Shown piece after piece: positions 39,424 through 47,542 of a stretch of 64,000 nt of DNA; position 1 is the stretch's first letter; each line of letters begins with the position of its first letter. The notes beneath the pieces were generated by a model. It saw nothing but the letters and a program-made list of their open reading frames with translations. It ran no database searches and had not been told where the DNA came from. Made by a program: the position numbers and the translations under genes. This stretch comes from Aromatoleum tolulyticum (lineage in GTDB: Bacteria > Pseudomonadota > Gammaproteobacteria > Burkholderiales > Rhodocyclaceae): assembly GCF_900156155.1 (NCBI RefSeq), contig NZ_FTMD01000002.1:433152-497151 (forward strand), written 5' to 3'.

Positions 39424-41142
39424 TCAGTTGGCGCCGCCAGCGGCGCGCGGCGCGGGAGGGGTCTCCCACTCCGGTTCGATGACGCCGACACGGGCCGCGT
39501 ACTGGTCATACGCGGAGATCATCTCGCGCAGTTTTTCGGGCTCTGCGGCTGCCAGGTCTTTCGCTTCGGCCGGATCCTTCGACAGGTCGAAGAGTTGCCA
39601 GTCGGCCGTCTTGTGCGGGGGCCCCAGGCGAACCAGCTTCCAGTCGCCCTTGCGCAGCGCCTTGTTCGGCCACAGCTCCCAGCCCATCGCATAATCATCG
39701 CCGTGGACGCGCGGCGTGGACCTGGTCAGGAGGCCGACCATCGAGCGGCCCAGCTGTTCGGGCACGACACGCCCCGGACGCGGCTGCTCGCGCTGGGCCT
39801 CACCGGCGAGTTCGAGGAAGGTCGGCGGCAGATCAAGTACGGACGCGAAGGCGCGGGTACGCCCGGTCAGACCGTCGCGGCCGGGATACTTGATGATCGC
39901 CGGCACGCGAACGCCACCCTCGGTTGTCATCCCCTTGTAGAGGCGAGCCGGCAGGGTGCGCGCCGGCGCCCAGCCGTCGGCAACGCTCACGAACGAACGA
40001 GGCCGACCCATGTTTTCCAGGCTGAAATCGAATTTCGCCTCGAATTCCCTGGCCTTGTCCTCTCCCGCACGGGCCCAGATCGCGCGGACGTTCTCGGAGT
40101 CGGCACCGTTGTCGGACAGGAACACGATGAGCGTGTCGTCGTACTTGCCGGCGGCCTTCATTCCCGCGAACAGTCGGCCGATCTGCTGATCCATCTGCTC
40201 GACCATCGCCGCGTAGAGCTCCATCGAGCGCGCCGCGACGCGACGCTGCTCAGGCGTGAGCTCGTCCCACTTCCGGAGGTAGGACGGGAACGGCGGGAGC
40301 GTCGCGTCTGCCGGGATGAAGCCAAGACGCTTCATCCGCTCATGGCGTTCGCGCCAAAGCGCTTCGTAGCCGGCATCGTAACGGCCGCGGTAGCGGTCGA
40401 GCCACTCTTCGGGCACCTGGAGGGGCCAATGGGGCGCGGTGTAGGCGACATAGCCGAAGAACGGCCTGGCGTCGCTGCGGTGGCGGTCGATCGCTGCAAG
40501 CGCACGATCGGTGATCGCTGTCGACGAAAAGAAATTCTCCGGCAGTTGCGTCACCTCCCGGCCATTGTCGCGCCACTGCGACTGCGGCGCTCCCGGCGTG
40601 ATTCCGAGCCGGTCCGCGAAATGGCTGGCACCGCCCTGCAGCATCGTGAACGAATCCTCGAACCCCTTGCGCGACGGGTCGTCCTCGGGACGGCTGCCAA
40701 GATGCCATTTTCCAGCCATGAAGGTGGCGTAGCCACGGCCCTGCAGCCGCTCGGCGATCGTCACGAGGCGCTCGTCGAGGCGGCCCTGATAGCCGGGCTG
40801 GTCGCGCTGGTTCGGCGCCTTCGGGCGCTCGGCCATCGTGCCGAGGCCTGCCTGGTGATTGTCCGCGCCGGTCATCAGCATCGAGCGCGTGAGCGAGCAG
40901 GTCGGCGCCGCGTGGAAGTCGGTCATCAGCACGCTGGACTGGGCAAGCGCGTCGAGGTTGGGAGTGGCGATCTCGCCGCCCGTGGCGCCGAGATCGTTGA
41001 AGCCGAGATCGTCCACCACGACCAGCAGGATATTCGGGCGGGATGCCCCGTCCTGCGCAGGCGACGCGGCAAGCGAGCTCAAAGAGGTGGCGGCGGCAAC
41101 GGCAAGGCAAACGCGGGATGCTTTTGCGAACAATCGTGACAC
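39424..41142 (-). CDS. Arylsulfatase-family hydrolase with atypical active-site motif
   Basis: 572 residues: signal peptide (about 1-27, VCLAVAAATSLSSLAASPA), then a sulfatase domain with metal ligands in VVVDDLGFND (Asp44, Asp45) and FLSDNGADSEN, GKWHLGS and TAPHWPLQVP. The formylglycine motif, normally C-x-P/A-x-R, reads Cys82-Ser-Leu-Thr-Arg (codons TGC TCG CTC ACG CGC). Leucine at the proline position is unusual and may affect maturation. GTG 41142 has GAGGAGA upstream. It is coupled to the octaheme cytochrome gene. It may release sulfate from aromatic or aliphatic sulfate esters in the periplasm. Confidence 0.87.
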   Translation of the reverse strand: MSRLFAKASRVCLAVAAATSLSSLAASPAQDGASRPNILLVVVDDLGFNDLGATGGEIATPNLDALAQSSVLMTDFHAAPTCSLTRSMLMTGADNHQAGLGTMAERPKAPNQRDQPGYQGRLDERLVTIAERLQGRGYATFMAGKWHLGSRPEDDPSRKGFEDSFTMLQGGASHFADRLGITPGAPQSQWRDNGREVTQLPENFFSSTAITDRALAAIDRHRSDARPFFGYVAYTAPHWPLQVPEEWLDRYRGRYDAGYEALWRERHERMKRLGFIPADATLPPFPSYLRKWDELTPEQRRVAARSMELYAAMVEQMDQQIGRLFAGMKAAGKYDDTLIVFLSDNGADSENVRAIWARAGEDKAREFEAKFDFSLENMGRPRSFVSVADGWAPARTLPARLYKGMTTEGGVRVPAIIKYPGRDGLTGRTRAFASVLDLPPTFLELAGEAQREQPRPGRVVPEQLGRSMVGLLTRSTPRVHGDDYAMGWELWPNKALRKGDWKLVRLGPPHKTADWQLFDLSKDPAEAKDLAAAEPEKLREMISAYDQYAARVGVIEPEWETPPAPRAAGGAN

Positions 41143-41256
41143 GGGGGTTGTCTCCTCAACTTTTTATGGATGGTTCGTATGACCAAATGGGCAAAACAGG
41201 GACGCGATGCCCCCTCCCGAGCCTCGGATTCCTCGGAACCGGCTCAGGCTGCAACC

Positions 41257-41270
41257 TGAATGAACATTCA
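41257..41270. promoter_or_regulatory. TetR-type operator-like palindrome
   Basis: TGAATGAACATTCA: six-base arms with a two-base centre. It lies about 115 bases upstream of the sulfatase start. No TetR gene is in the window, so the regulator would be elsewhere. Confidence 0.4.
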
Positions 41271-41540
41271 CTCTATTGCAAGCGTGTGCACGGGGCAAAC
41301 GCAGCGGCGCGGATTGGATGCCCGCCGCGAGTCCGTGGGTTGGAAATGTGATGCGACTTGCGGCCCAGGGTCGAGTCGCTACGGGTCGGCGTGGCAGCCC
41401 TCTTTTCGCCACCTCGCCCGCGGGGAGAGCAGCGCAGTGATGCCGAGCGTCACGCGCAGGGACCTCCAAGCCCTCGCCCTCGATCGCATCGAAGAAAAGG
41501 GGCGCTTTCGGAGCGAATCGCCGGACCGAGACGGCTGAAT

Positions 41541-41579
41541 CACGCGGGGCCGGGCCATGCACACAGCCGGCCCCGCGTG
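41541..41579. terminator. Strong GC hairpin after the hemerythrin gene
   Basis: Thirteen perfect base pairs CACGCGGGGCCGG/CCGGCCCCGCGTG around a 13-base loop, two bases beyond the hemerythrin stop on the minus strand. Only short T or A runs flank it, so it is terminator-like rather than a textbook terminator. Confidence 0.6.
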
Positions 41580-41581
41580 TT

Positions 41582-42163
41582 TCACACCTTGGTCGGACTC
41601 GCGCCGACGCCATAGGGGGCCGGCACCAGGTTGACGATGCGCGAGAACAAGGCCCGGAACTGACCGGTCGGCCCTGACCAGGGGTCCTTGTTGGCCTCGA
41701 AGGCGGCATCGATGTCGGCCCAGTCTTCCGCCGCAAGCCCGGTGCGAGCCATCGGGAGAAGCTCGGTTTCCTCACGACTGACGTGGCGCCACGAGGCGGC
41801 GAGGTAGGTGCGAGCAGTCGCTTCGAATTCGGGAAAGGCTGCGGCGCCCACCCCCTGGTAATGGACGAGCGCTCCGCGAAGTGCGGCCGTGCGGCGCGCG
41901 CCTTCGGCGTGATCGGCTTCGAGCTGGTCGAGCAGTCCAGCCGCCGCGGGGATGCGTTCGCGCATCTTCACGAACAGGTAGTCGTCCTCCTTCGGGTGGT
42001 GCAGCTTGTCGGGCACCTCCGTGATGTACTCGATCATCGCCGCCAGCAGCGCGAAGTCGGGTTCGAAATGGCCGTCGCGGATGCCGTCGAGCACGAAGCC
42101 GAAGGCCTGCAGCACCGCGCCGAGGGCGCGGTGTTCGTCGTGGATGATGTCCAGCGCTTTCAT
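41582..42163 (-). CDS. Hemerythrin HHE domain protein
   Basis: 193 residues. Iron-ligand candidates follow the HHE pattern: IIHDEHRALGAVL (His8, His11), LHHPKEDDYLF and WRHVSREETELLP. Such cytoplasmic di-iron proteins bind oxygen or nitric oxide and protect or repair iron centres in denitrifiers. The C-terminal region (about 150-193) is an extension without recognised domain. It is transcribed alone between a hairpin and a dispersed repeat. Exact role unknown. Confidence 0.88.
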   Translation of the reverse strand: MKALDIIHDEHRALGAVLQAFGFVLDGIRDGHFEPDFALLAAMIEYITEVPDKLHHPKEDDYLFVKMRERIPAAAGLLDQLEADHAEGARRTAALRGALVHYQGVGAAAFPEFEATARTYLAASWRHVSREETELLPMARTGLAAEDWADIDAAFEANKDPWSGPTGQFRALFSRIVNLVPAPYGVGASPTKV

Positions 42164-42184
42164 GGATTCGTCCTTCTATTAATA

Positions 42185-42246
42185 CCGTTCGGGCTGAGCC
42201 TGTCGAAGCCCCTGCCACTGCCCTTCGACAAGCTCAGGGCGAACGG
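42185..42246. repeat. Dispersed repeat of the CCGTTCGGGCTGAGCCTGTCGAAG family
   Basis: An inverted repeat with arms of 24 bases: CCGTTCGGGCTGAGCCTGTC-GAAG on the left and CTTCGACAAGCTCAGGGCGA-ACGG on the right, 14 bases apart. This palindrome is widespread between genes in alpha-, beta- and gammaproteobacteria. It lies between livF and the hemerythrin gene and can fold into a long hairpin on either transcript. Confidence 0.92.
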
Positions 42247-42270
42247 GGTATTTGATTGCCGCCTTGATAG

Positions 42271-42978
42271 TCAGTGCGCGGCGACGCCGAGCCAGCTGTC
42301 GAGCAATTCGCGGTCATTGCGCAGCGTGGCGCTGTCGCCCTGGTAGACGGCGCGACCGCGTTCGAGCACCAGCGCCTGGCGGGTCAGCGGCAGGATCTGG
42401 CGGGCGTGTTGCTCGACGAGGATCACGGCCATGCCGCCTTCCTCGGTGAGCCGCCGGATGATCGACAGCAGTTCCTGCACGATCAGCGGTGCGAGGCCCT
42501 CGAGCGGCTCGTCGAGGAGCAGCAGCTTCGGGTTGAGCATCAGCGCCCGCCCCATCGCAAGCATCTGCTGCTCGCCGCCGGAGAGCTCGTTGCCCATGTT
42601 CGCGCGCCGCTCCTTGAGACGCGGGAACATCTCGTAGACGCGCTGCAGGTTCCAGTGGCCGGCGGTCGCGACGACGCTGAGGTTTTCCTCGACCGTGAGC
42701 GACGGAAAGATGTCGCGTTCCTGCGGCACCCAGCCGAGGCCGCGATGCGCGCGGGCGTGCGCGGGGACGATGGCGAGGTCTTCGCCCGCAAAGCGCAGCG
42801 CACCGGAATGCTGGCGCGCGGCGCCCATCAGGGTGGACAGCAGGGTCGTCTTGCCCATGCCGTTGCGGCCCAGCAGCGCGAGGCTGTCGCCTTCGCCCAG
42901 GCTGAAGGAGATGTCCTCCAGCACCACGGCGTCGCCGTAGCCGGCACGCACGTTTTCGAGTTTCAGCAGCTCAGACAC
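42271..42978 (-). CDS. livF: ABC transporter ATP-binding protein, LivF type
   Basis: 235 residues. Walker A GRNGMGKTTL, signature LSGGEQQMLAMGRALM, Walker B LLLLDEPLEGLAP and the switch histidine in LVEQHA are present. It is one of two ATPases of a branched-chain-amino-acid-type (HAAT) importer. GTG 42978 overlaps the livG stop by eight bases. It is last in the run that begins with the gentisate genes, so the importer probably takes up an aromatic acid such as 3-hydroxybenzoate rather than amino acids. Confidence 0.93.
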   Translation of the reverse strand: MSELLKLENVRAGYGDAVVLEDISFSLGEGDSLALLGRNGMGKTTLLSTLMGAARQHSGALRFAGEDLAIVPAHARAHRGLGWVPQERDIFPSLTVEENLSVVATAGHWNLQRVYEMFPRLKERRANMGNELSGGEQQMLAMGRALMLNPKLLLLDEPLEGLAPLIVQELLSIIRRLTEEGGMAVILVEQHARQILPLTRQALVLERGRAVYQGDSATLRNDRELLDSWLGVAAH

Positions 42979-43726
42979 TGATCGCCTCCCCCAGATAGAC
43001 TTCCTTGACCTTCGGATTGTTGGCGATCTCGTCGGGCGTGCCGCCGGTGAGCAGCGCGCCGCTCACGAGCACCGAGATGCAGTCCGCGAAGCGGAACACG
43101 AGATCCATGTCGTGCTCGATGAGCAGGATCGTGACGTCGCGCGGCAGCGCAGCGATCGTTTCGAAGAGCTCGCGGCTCTCGGAGGTCGGCACGCCGGCCG
43201 CGGGTTCGTCGAGGAGGAGCACGCGCGGCTTCATCGCCAAGGCGAGCGCGATCTCGATCAGGCGCTGCTTGCCGTAGGCGAGGTTGCGCGTCTTTTCGTG
43301 CGCGAGATCCAGCAGGCGCAGCGTCGAAAGGAGGCTTGCCGCCTCGTCGACCGCTTCGGCGTAGGCGCCGACCGGGCGCCAGAAGCGCGCGCCGATGCCG
43401 ATGCGTTCGTTGACCGCCATCGTCACCGATTCGAGCACCGTCAGCTCCGCGAACAGGCGGTTGATCTGGAAGGTGCGGGCGAGGCCGCGTTTCACGCGCT
43501 GGTGCTGGGCGAGGTGCGTGACGGTGTCACCGTTGAGGATCACCTCGCCGCTCGTGGGTTCGAGGAAGCCGGTGAGCAGGTTGATCAGCGTCGTCTTGCC
43601 CGCGCCGTTGGGGCCGATCAGCGCATGGCGCGCACCGGCTTCGACGTTGAGGCTGACGTCGTTGGTCGCAACGAAGCCGCCGAACTTCTTGACGAGATTA
43701 CGGGTTTGCAGGGCGTAGGTGGTCAT
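42971..43726 (-). CDS. livG: ABC transporter ATP-binding protein, LivG type
   Basis: 251 residues. Walker A GPNGAGKTTLINLLTG, a LivG-type signature LAYGKQRLIEIALAL, Walker B VLLLDEPAAGVP and LLIEHDMDLVF are seen. The ATG at 43726 shares one base with the livM stop (TGATG) and has GGAGGA upstream. It pairs with LivF to energise the importer. Confidence 0.93.
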   Translation of the reverse strand: MTTYALQTRNLVKKFGGFVATNDVSLNVEAGARHALIGPNGAGKTTLINLLTGFLEPTSGEVILNGDTVTHLAQHQRVKRGLARTFQINRLFAELTVLESVTMAVNERIGIGARFWRPVGAYAEAVDEAASLLSTLRLLDLAHEKTRNLAYGKQRLIEIALALAMKPRVLLLDEPAAGVPTSESRELFETIAALPRDVTILLIEHDMDLVFRFADCISVLVSGALLTGGTPDEIANNPKVKEVYLGEAISV

Positions 43727-44712
43727 CACTTGTTCCTCCCGAGGGCCGCGCCGAGGCGACGCAGGCCCCCCATCACGCCGTCGCGGGCGAAGAGCACGAT
43801 GACGACGAGCAGCGCGCCGAGCCAGAACTGCCAGTACTGGGGATTGAGGTCGGACAGCAGGTGGTGCGCGGACATGAACACGATGGTGCCCAGCAGCGCG
43901 CCGTAGAGGCTGCCCGAGCCGCCGAGCACGAGGATCAGCAGCAACTCGGCCGAGCGGTTGAAGGAGAGCACGTCGAGGGCGACGAACTGCGTCGTCTGCG
44001 CGAGGAGCGCGCCGGCGATGCCTGCGTAGGCCGCACCGATCGTATAGACCGCCGACAGCCGCGCATTGACCGGCGCGCCGATCGCCGGCATGCGGCCGAC
44101 GTTGAGGCGGATGCCTTTCAGGCTCAGGCCGAACGGGCTATGCACGAGCTTGCGGGCGACGCAGAACAGCACGAAGAGCACCGCGATCGCGTACCAGTAG
44201 GCGGTCTTGCCGTAGAGGTCGAACTCGAACTGGCCGAGCACCGGCAGGACTTCCATGCCCTGCAGGCCGTCGACGCCGCCGGTGATGCTTGTGAGCTTGT
44301 TCGCGACCTCGTACAGCATCATCGCGACGCCCAGCGTCACCATCAGCCGCGTGAGGTCGGCGCCGCGCAGCACGAGGAAACTCGTGACGTAGCCCAGCAC
44401 TGCGGTCACGATCGCGGCAGCGACGAGTCCGAACAGCGGATCGCCGTAGCCGTGCGCCGCGAGCAGCCCCGCCGCATAGGCGCCCAAGCCGAAGAAGGCG
44501 GCGTGGCCGAGCGACACGATGCCCGCATAACCGAGGATCAGGTCGAGCGACAGGCAGAACAGCGCGGTAATCGCGATCTGCGTCAGCAGCACGAGGTTGT
44601 CGGGGAAGATGAAATAGGCGGCAACCGGGATCAGCCAGAACGCGAGTTCGGCCGGCCGCCAGCGGTCCGCGCGCGCGATCGGCGCGAGGTCCAGGGTGAG
44701 AGCTGCTTGCAT
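43726..44712 (-). CDS. livM: ABC transporter permease, LivM type
   Basis: 328 residues with about ten hydrophobic helices. The conserved cytoplasmic loops SLGHAAFFGLGAYAAGLLA and LVLGGSGSLYGALLGTIVF are LivM hallmarks. The gene starts ten bases after livH. It forms the channel with LivH. Confidence 0.92.
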   Translation of the reverse strand: MQAALTLDLAPIARADRWRPAELAFWLIPVAAYFIFPDNLVLLTQIAITALFCLSLDLILGYAGIVSLGHAAFFGLGAYAAGLLAAHGYGDPLFGLVAAAIVTAVLGYVTSFLVLRGADLTRLMVTLGVAMMLYEVANKLTSITGGVDGLQGMEVLPVLGQFEFDLYGKTAYWYAIAVLFVLFCVARKLVHSPFGLSLKGIRLNVGRMPAIGAPVNARLSAVYTIGAAYAGIAGALLAQTTQFVALDVLSFNRSAELLLILVLGGSGSLYGALLGTIVFMSAHHLLSDLNPQYWQFWLGALLVVIVLFARDGVMGGLRRLGAALGRNK

Positions 44713-44722
44713 GGAAGTCTCC

Positions 44723-45580
44723 TTAGCGGGCGGCGCGACGGCCGAAGAGGCCTTGCGGACGGAAGATCAGCATCACGACCATCACCGCGTAGATGACGAA
44801 GGCGCCGATCTGCGGCACGTAGTACTTGCCGGCGACATCCACGACGCCGAGGATCAGCGACGCGACGAGCGAGCCCATGATGTTGCCGCTGCCACCGACG
44901 GCGACGACGATCAGGAAGTACACGATGTACTTGACCGGGAAGCTCGGATCGAGGCCCAGCATCTCGACGCCGAGCGCTCCGCCCAGGCCCGCCAGCGCGG
45001 TACCGAGCGCGAAGGTCAGCGTGAAGATGCGCTCGACGTTGATACCGACGCCGCGCGCGGCGCGGGGATTGTCCACCGACGCCCGCAGCTGCGCGCCGAA
45101 GCGGGTGCCGCGGACGAGGCGATTGAGGCCGTAGGCGATCGCGAGGCTCAGCACGATCAGGAAGAGGCGATACACGCCGATATCCAGCCCGGGGAGGTTG
45201 ATCTGCCCCTGGAGGAATTCGGGCAGCACCATGGGCTGCTGCTGCGCGCCGAAGAAGTAATGCGCGCCGGCGATCGACATGAAGACGAGGCCGATCGAGA
45301 ACAGCACCTGGTCGAGGTGGGAAGCGGCGTAAAGGCGGCGATACAGCGTGCGCTCGAGCACGACGCCGACGAGCGCGGTCGCGAGGGCCGCGATAGGCAG
45401 CGTGGCGAGGAAGGGCACGCCGGCGCGATTGAGCAGCGTCACGCAGACGTAGCCGCCGAGCATCGCGAAGGCACCGTGGGCGAGGTTGACGAAGTTCATC
45501 AGACCGAGCGTGACCGAGAGGCCGACACTGATCAGGAACAGCAACATCCCCGAGGCGATGCCGTCGAAAATGACGGTCAT
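44723..45580 (-). CDS. livH: ABC transporter permease, LivH type
   Basis: 285 residues with about eight helices. MTVIFDGIASGMLLFLISVG, the motif MNFVNLAHGAFAMLGGYV and VVAVGGSGNIMGSLVASLIL are typical of LivH. AGGAGA precedes the ATG. It is separated from the binding-protein gene by a GC-rich hairpin. Confidence 0.92.
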   Translation of the reverse strand: MTVIFDGIASGMLLFLISVGLSVTLGLMNFVNLAHGAFAMLGGYVCVTLLNRAGVPFLATLPIAALATALVGVVLERTLYRRLYAASHLDQVLFSIGLVFMSIAGAHYFFGAQQQPMVLPEFLQGQINLPGLDIGVYRLFLIVLSLAIAYGLNRLVRGTRFGAQLRASVDNPRAARGVGINVERIFTLTFALGTALAGLGGALGVEMLGLDPSFPVKYIVYFLIVVAVGGSGNIMGSLVASLILGVVDVAGKYYVPQIGAFVIYAVMVVMLIFRPQGLFGRRAAR

Positions 45581-45610
45581 GGGATTCTCCTGTTGCGGTT
45601 TCGTGGAGTC

Positions 45611-45639
45611 GCGGGGAAAGGCCGCCGGCCCTTCCCCGC
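45611..45639 (-). other. Intercistronic hairpin between binding protein and permease genes
   Basis: GCGGGGAAAGGCC pairs with GGCCCTTCCCCGC with one A-C mismatch and a three-base loop. It starts eight bases after the binding-protein stop. Such hairpins commonly raise binding-protein mRNA over the permease genes by blocking 3' decay or causing partial termination. Confidence 0.6.
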
Positions 45640-45646
45640 TGCAGGC

Positions 45647-46813
45647 TTACTGCTTGCCCGGATCGCGCAGGTCCGCGACCTTGTCGAATTCGACGTTCTG
45701 CAGCTTGCCGGCAACCTTCTCGACCTTGCGGATGTAGATCGTCTGCACGATGTCGCGGGTCGCAGGATCAATCGCGATCTTGCCCCGCGGGCTGACCCAG
45801 CTCATGCCCTTGGCCGCCGCGACGAACTTGTCGCCAGTCGCGTCGCCGCCGGTCTTCTCCAGCGTCTTGGCGATCAGCTGCATGCCGTCGTAGCCGCTCA
45901 CCGACATGTAGTTCGGGCGGTCCTTCGGGTAGGCCTTGTAGTACGCCTGGACGTAGGCCTTGTTCTCCGGCGAATCATGCACCTCGGAGTACTGCAGCGA
46001 GTTGATGATGCCCAGCGCGTTATCGCCGACCGCGTCGAGAATGTCCTCCTCGGTAAGGTCGCCGGTCGCGATCACGCGGATGCCGGCCTTCGCGAGGTCG
46101 CGCTCCGCGAAGCCCTTCATGAAGGCGACGGTCTGCTCGCCCGGCGGCACGAAGAGGAAGACGGCGTCGGGCTTCACGTCCTTGATCTTCTGCAGGAAGG
46201 GCGCGAAGTCGGGGTTCTTCACCGGCGTGCGCACTTCGCCGACGATCTCGCCGCCGGCCGCGGTAAAGGTCTTCTTGAACTGTGCTTCTGCGTCATGGCC
46301 GGGGCCGAAATCCGCGACCAGCGTATACACCTTGCGGATCTTGTTCTTTGCGGCCCAGTCGGCGACCGGCGCGGTGATCTGCGGCAGCGTGTGCGAGACG
46401 CGCAGGATGTAGTCGGACTTCGTCGTCACCGCGGAGGCGGCGGCGTTCATGACGATCATGGGCTTCTTCGCCTCCTTCGACACCGGTGCGGCGGCGAACG
46501 CCGACGGCGTCAGGCCGAAGCCGGCGAGGATGTCGACCTTGTCCTTGACGACCAGCTCCTGCGCGGCGCGCTTGCTGATCTCGGGCGCAATGCCGGTGTC
46601 GTCCTTGATGATCAGCTCGACCTTGCGGCCGGCGAAGGTGTCGCCGTTCTGCTTCAGGTACAGGCGCGCACCGTTCTCGATCTGCTTGCCGTAGGCGGCG
46701 AAGGGGCCGGACATCGGCAGCACCATGCCGATCTTCAGCGGTTCGGCGGCGAACGCCGGGGCGGCTGCGCCGAGGGCAACGACGATTGCGGCGACGGTTT
46801 TCCTGAATGCCAT
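45647..46813 (-). CDS. ABC transporter substrate-binding protein (LivJ/HAAT family)
   Basis: 388 residues. The Sec signal peptide MAFRKTVAAIVVALGAAAPAFA is followed by a Peripla_BP_6 domain (AEPLKIGMVLPMSGPFAAYGKQIENGARLYL, VVKDKVDILAGFGLTPSAFA, MSVSGYDGMQLIAKTLEKTGG). GAGGAG precedes ATG 46813; longer readings of the frame are unlikely. Its place immediately after the aromatic pathway genes suggests it binds 3-hydroxybenzoate, gentisate or a related aromatic acid in the periplasm. Ligand is inferred. Confidence 0.9.
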   Translation of the reverse strand: MAFRKTVAAIVVALGAAAPAFAAEPLKIGMVLPMSGPFAAYGKQIENGARLYLKQNGDTFAGRKVELIIKDDTGIAPEISKRAAQELVVKDKVDILAGFGLTPSAFAAAPVSKEAKKPMIVMNAAASAVTTKSDYILRVSHTLPQITAPVADWAAKNKIRKVYTLVADFGPGHDAEAQFKKTFTAAGGEIVGEVRTPVKNPDFAPFLQKIKDVKPDAVFLFVPPGEQTVAFMKGFAERDLAKAGIRVIATGDLTEEDILDAVGDNALGIINSLQYSEVHDSPENKAYVQAYYKAYPKDRPNYMSVSGYDGMQLIAKTLEKTGGDATGDKFVAAAKGMSWVSPRGKIAIDPATRDIVQTIYIRKVEKVAGKLQNVEFDKVADLRDPGKQ

Positions 46814-46843
46814 GATGGATCTCCTCATCTCTCTCTTCGGGGG

Positions 46844-46865
46844 GCCGGGGACGTTCGCCCCCGGC
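46844..46865 (-). other. Intercistronic hairpin after maleylpyruvate isomerase gene
   Basis: GCCGGGG/CCCCGGC with an eight-base loop in the 70-base gap between the isomerase and the binding-protein gene. No T-run follows on either strand. It may separate catabolic from transport messages. Confidence 0.4.
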
Positions 46866-46883
46866 TCTTTATGAATCTTGTGA

Positions 46884-47528
46884 TTACGCTTTCGGCGCAT
46901 CCGGCTGCACGGCGGGTGCCGCACGGCGGAAGGCGTCGAGTTCGCCACAGGCGCGGTCGATCGCGACGATGTTCGGATACGGCGTCAGATCGACGTTGAA
47001 GCGGCGGGCGCTCTCGACCTGCGGAATCAGATACACGTCGGCGAGCGTCGGTGCGTTGCCGAAGCAGAACGGCCCGCGCGACGTGTCGGCCGCGAGCAGC
47101 GCCTCCAGCGCGTCGAAACCGGCCGTGATCCAGGTGTCGCACCACGCCAGCACCGCCGCCTCGTCGCAACCCAGCGTCTTCCGCAGATACTCGAGGACGC
47201 GGCGGTTGTTGATCGGGTGGATGTCGCAGCCGACGATCGCCGCCAGCGCGCGCACGCGGGCCCTGTCCTCGGCGTTGGCGGGCAGCAGCGCCGGGGTCGG
47301 GTAGCGCTCTTCAAGCCACTCGATGATCGCCGGCGACTGGATCAGCGTGAGGTCGCCCTCCACGAGTGCCGGCACCAGCGCCTGCGGATTCACCGCCTTG
47401 AAGGCGGCACCGAGGTGCTCCTCGGTGCGCAGATCGACCGGCACGTACTCGTAGTCGATCCCCTTCAGGTTCAGCGCGATGCGCAGGCGGTGCGAGGTGC
47501 CGCTGCGGAAGAAGTTGTACAGCTTCAT
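46884..47528 (-). CDS. nagL: Maleylpyruvate isomerase (glutathione transferase zeta class)
   Basis: 214 residues. The N-terminal thioredoxin-fold domain MKLYNFFRSGTSHRLRIALN and the QSPAIIEWLEERYP motif are those of zeta-class GST isomerases; the C-terminal helical domain includes NRRVLEYL and APTLADVYLIPQV. It should isomerise maleylpyruvate to fumarylpyruvate with glutathione, because neighbours encode gentisate dioxygenase and fumarylpyruvate hydrolase. Maleylacetoacetate isomerase is the alternative name by homology alone. ATG 47528 or 47534 both possible. It lies 14 bases after the monooxygenase gene. Confidence 0.9.
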   Translation of the reverse strand: MKLYNFFRSGTSHRLRIALNLKGIDYEYVPVDLRTEEHLGAAFKAVNPQALVPALVEGDLTLIQSPAIIEWLEERYPTPALLPANAEDRARVRALAAIVGCDIHPINNRRVLEYLRKTLGCDEAAVLAWCDTWITAGFDALEALLAADTSRGPFCFGNAPTLADVYLIPQVESARRFNVDLTPYPNIVAIDRACGELDAFRRAAPAVQPDAPKA

Positions 47529-47542
47529 GGGCATTTTCCCGC

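Larger units (their letters stand above)
41143..41581. other. Long intergenic region before the sulfatase gene
   Basis: 439 bases with no gene I can support. It holds the palindrome TGAATG-AA-CATTCA at 41257-41270, typical in form for a TetR-family operator; one TGCA-N6-TGCA pair at 41277-41290; and a strong GC hairpin at 41541-41579. Short open frames here have no ribosome-binding site and no recognisable domain. Confidence 0.6.

Noticed and set aside
41164-41775. A minus-strand frame of 203 residues crossing the 41.2-41.6 kb gap and into the hemerythrin gene.
   Set aside because: It overlaps the hemerythrin gene out of phase, has no ribosome-binding site and an Arg/Pro-rich composition; no family recognised.
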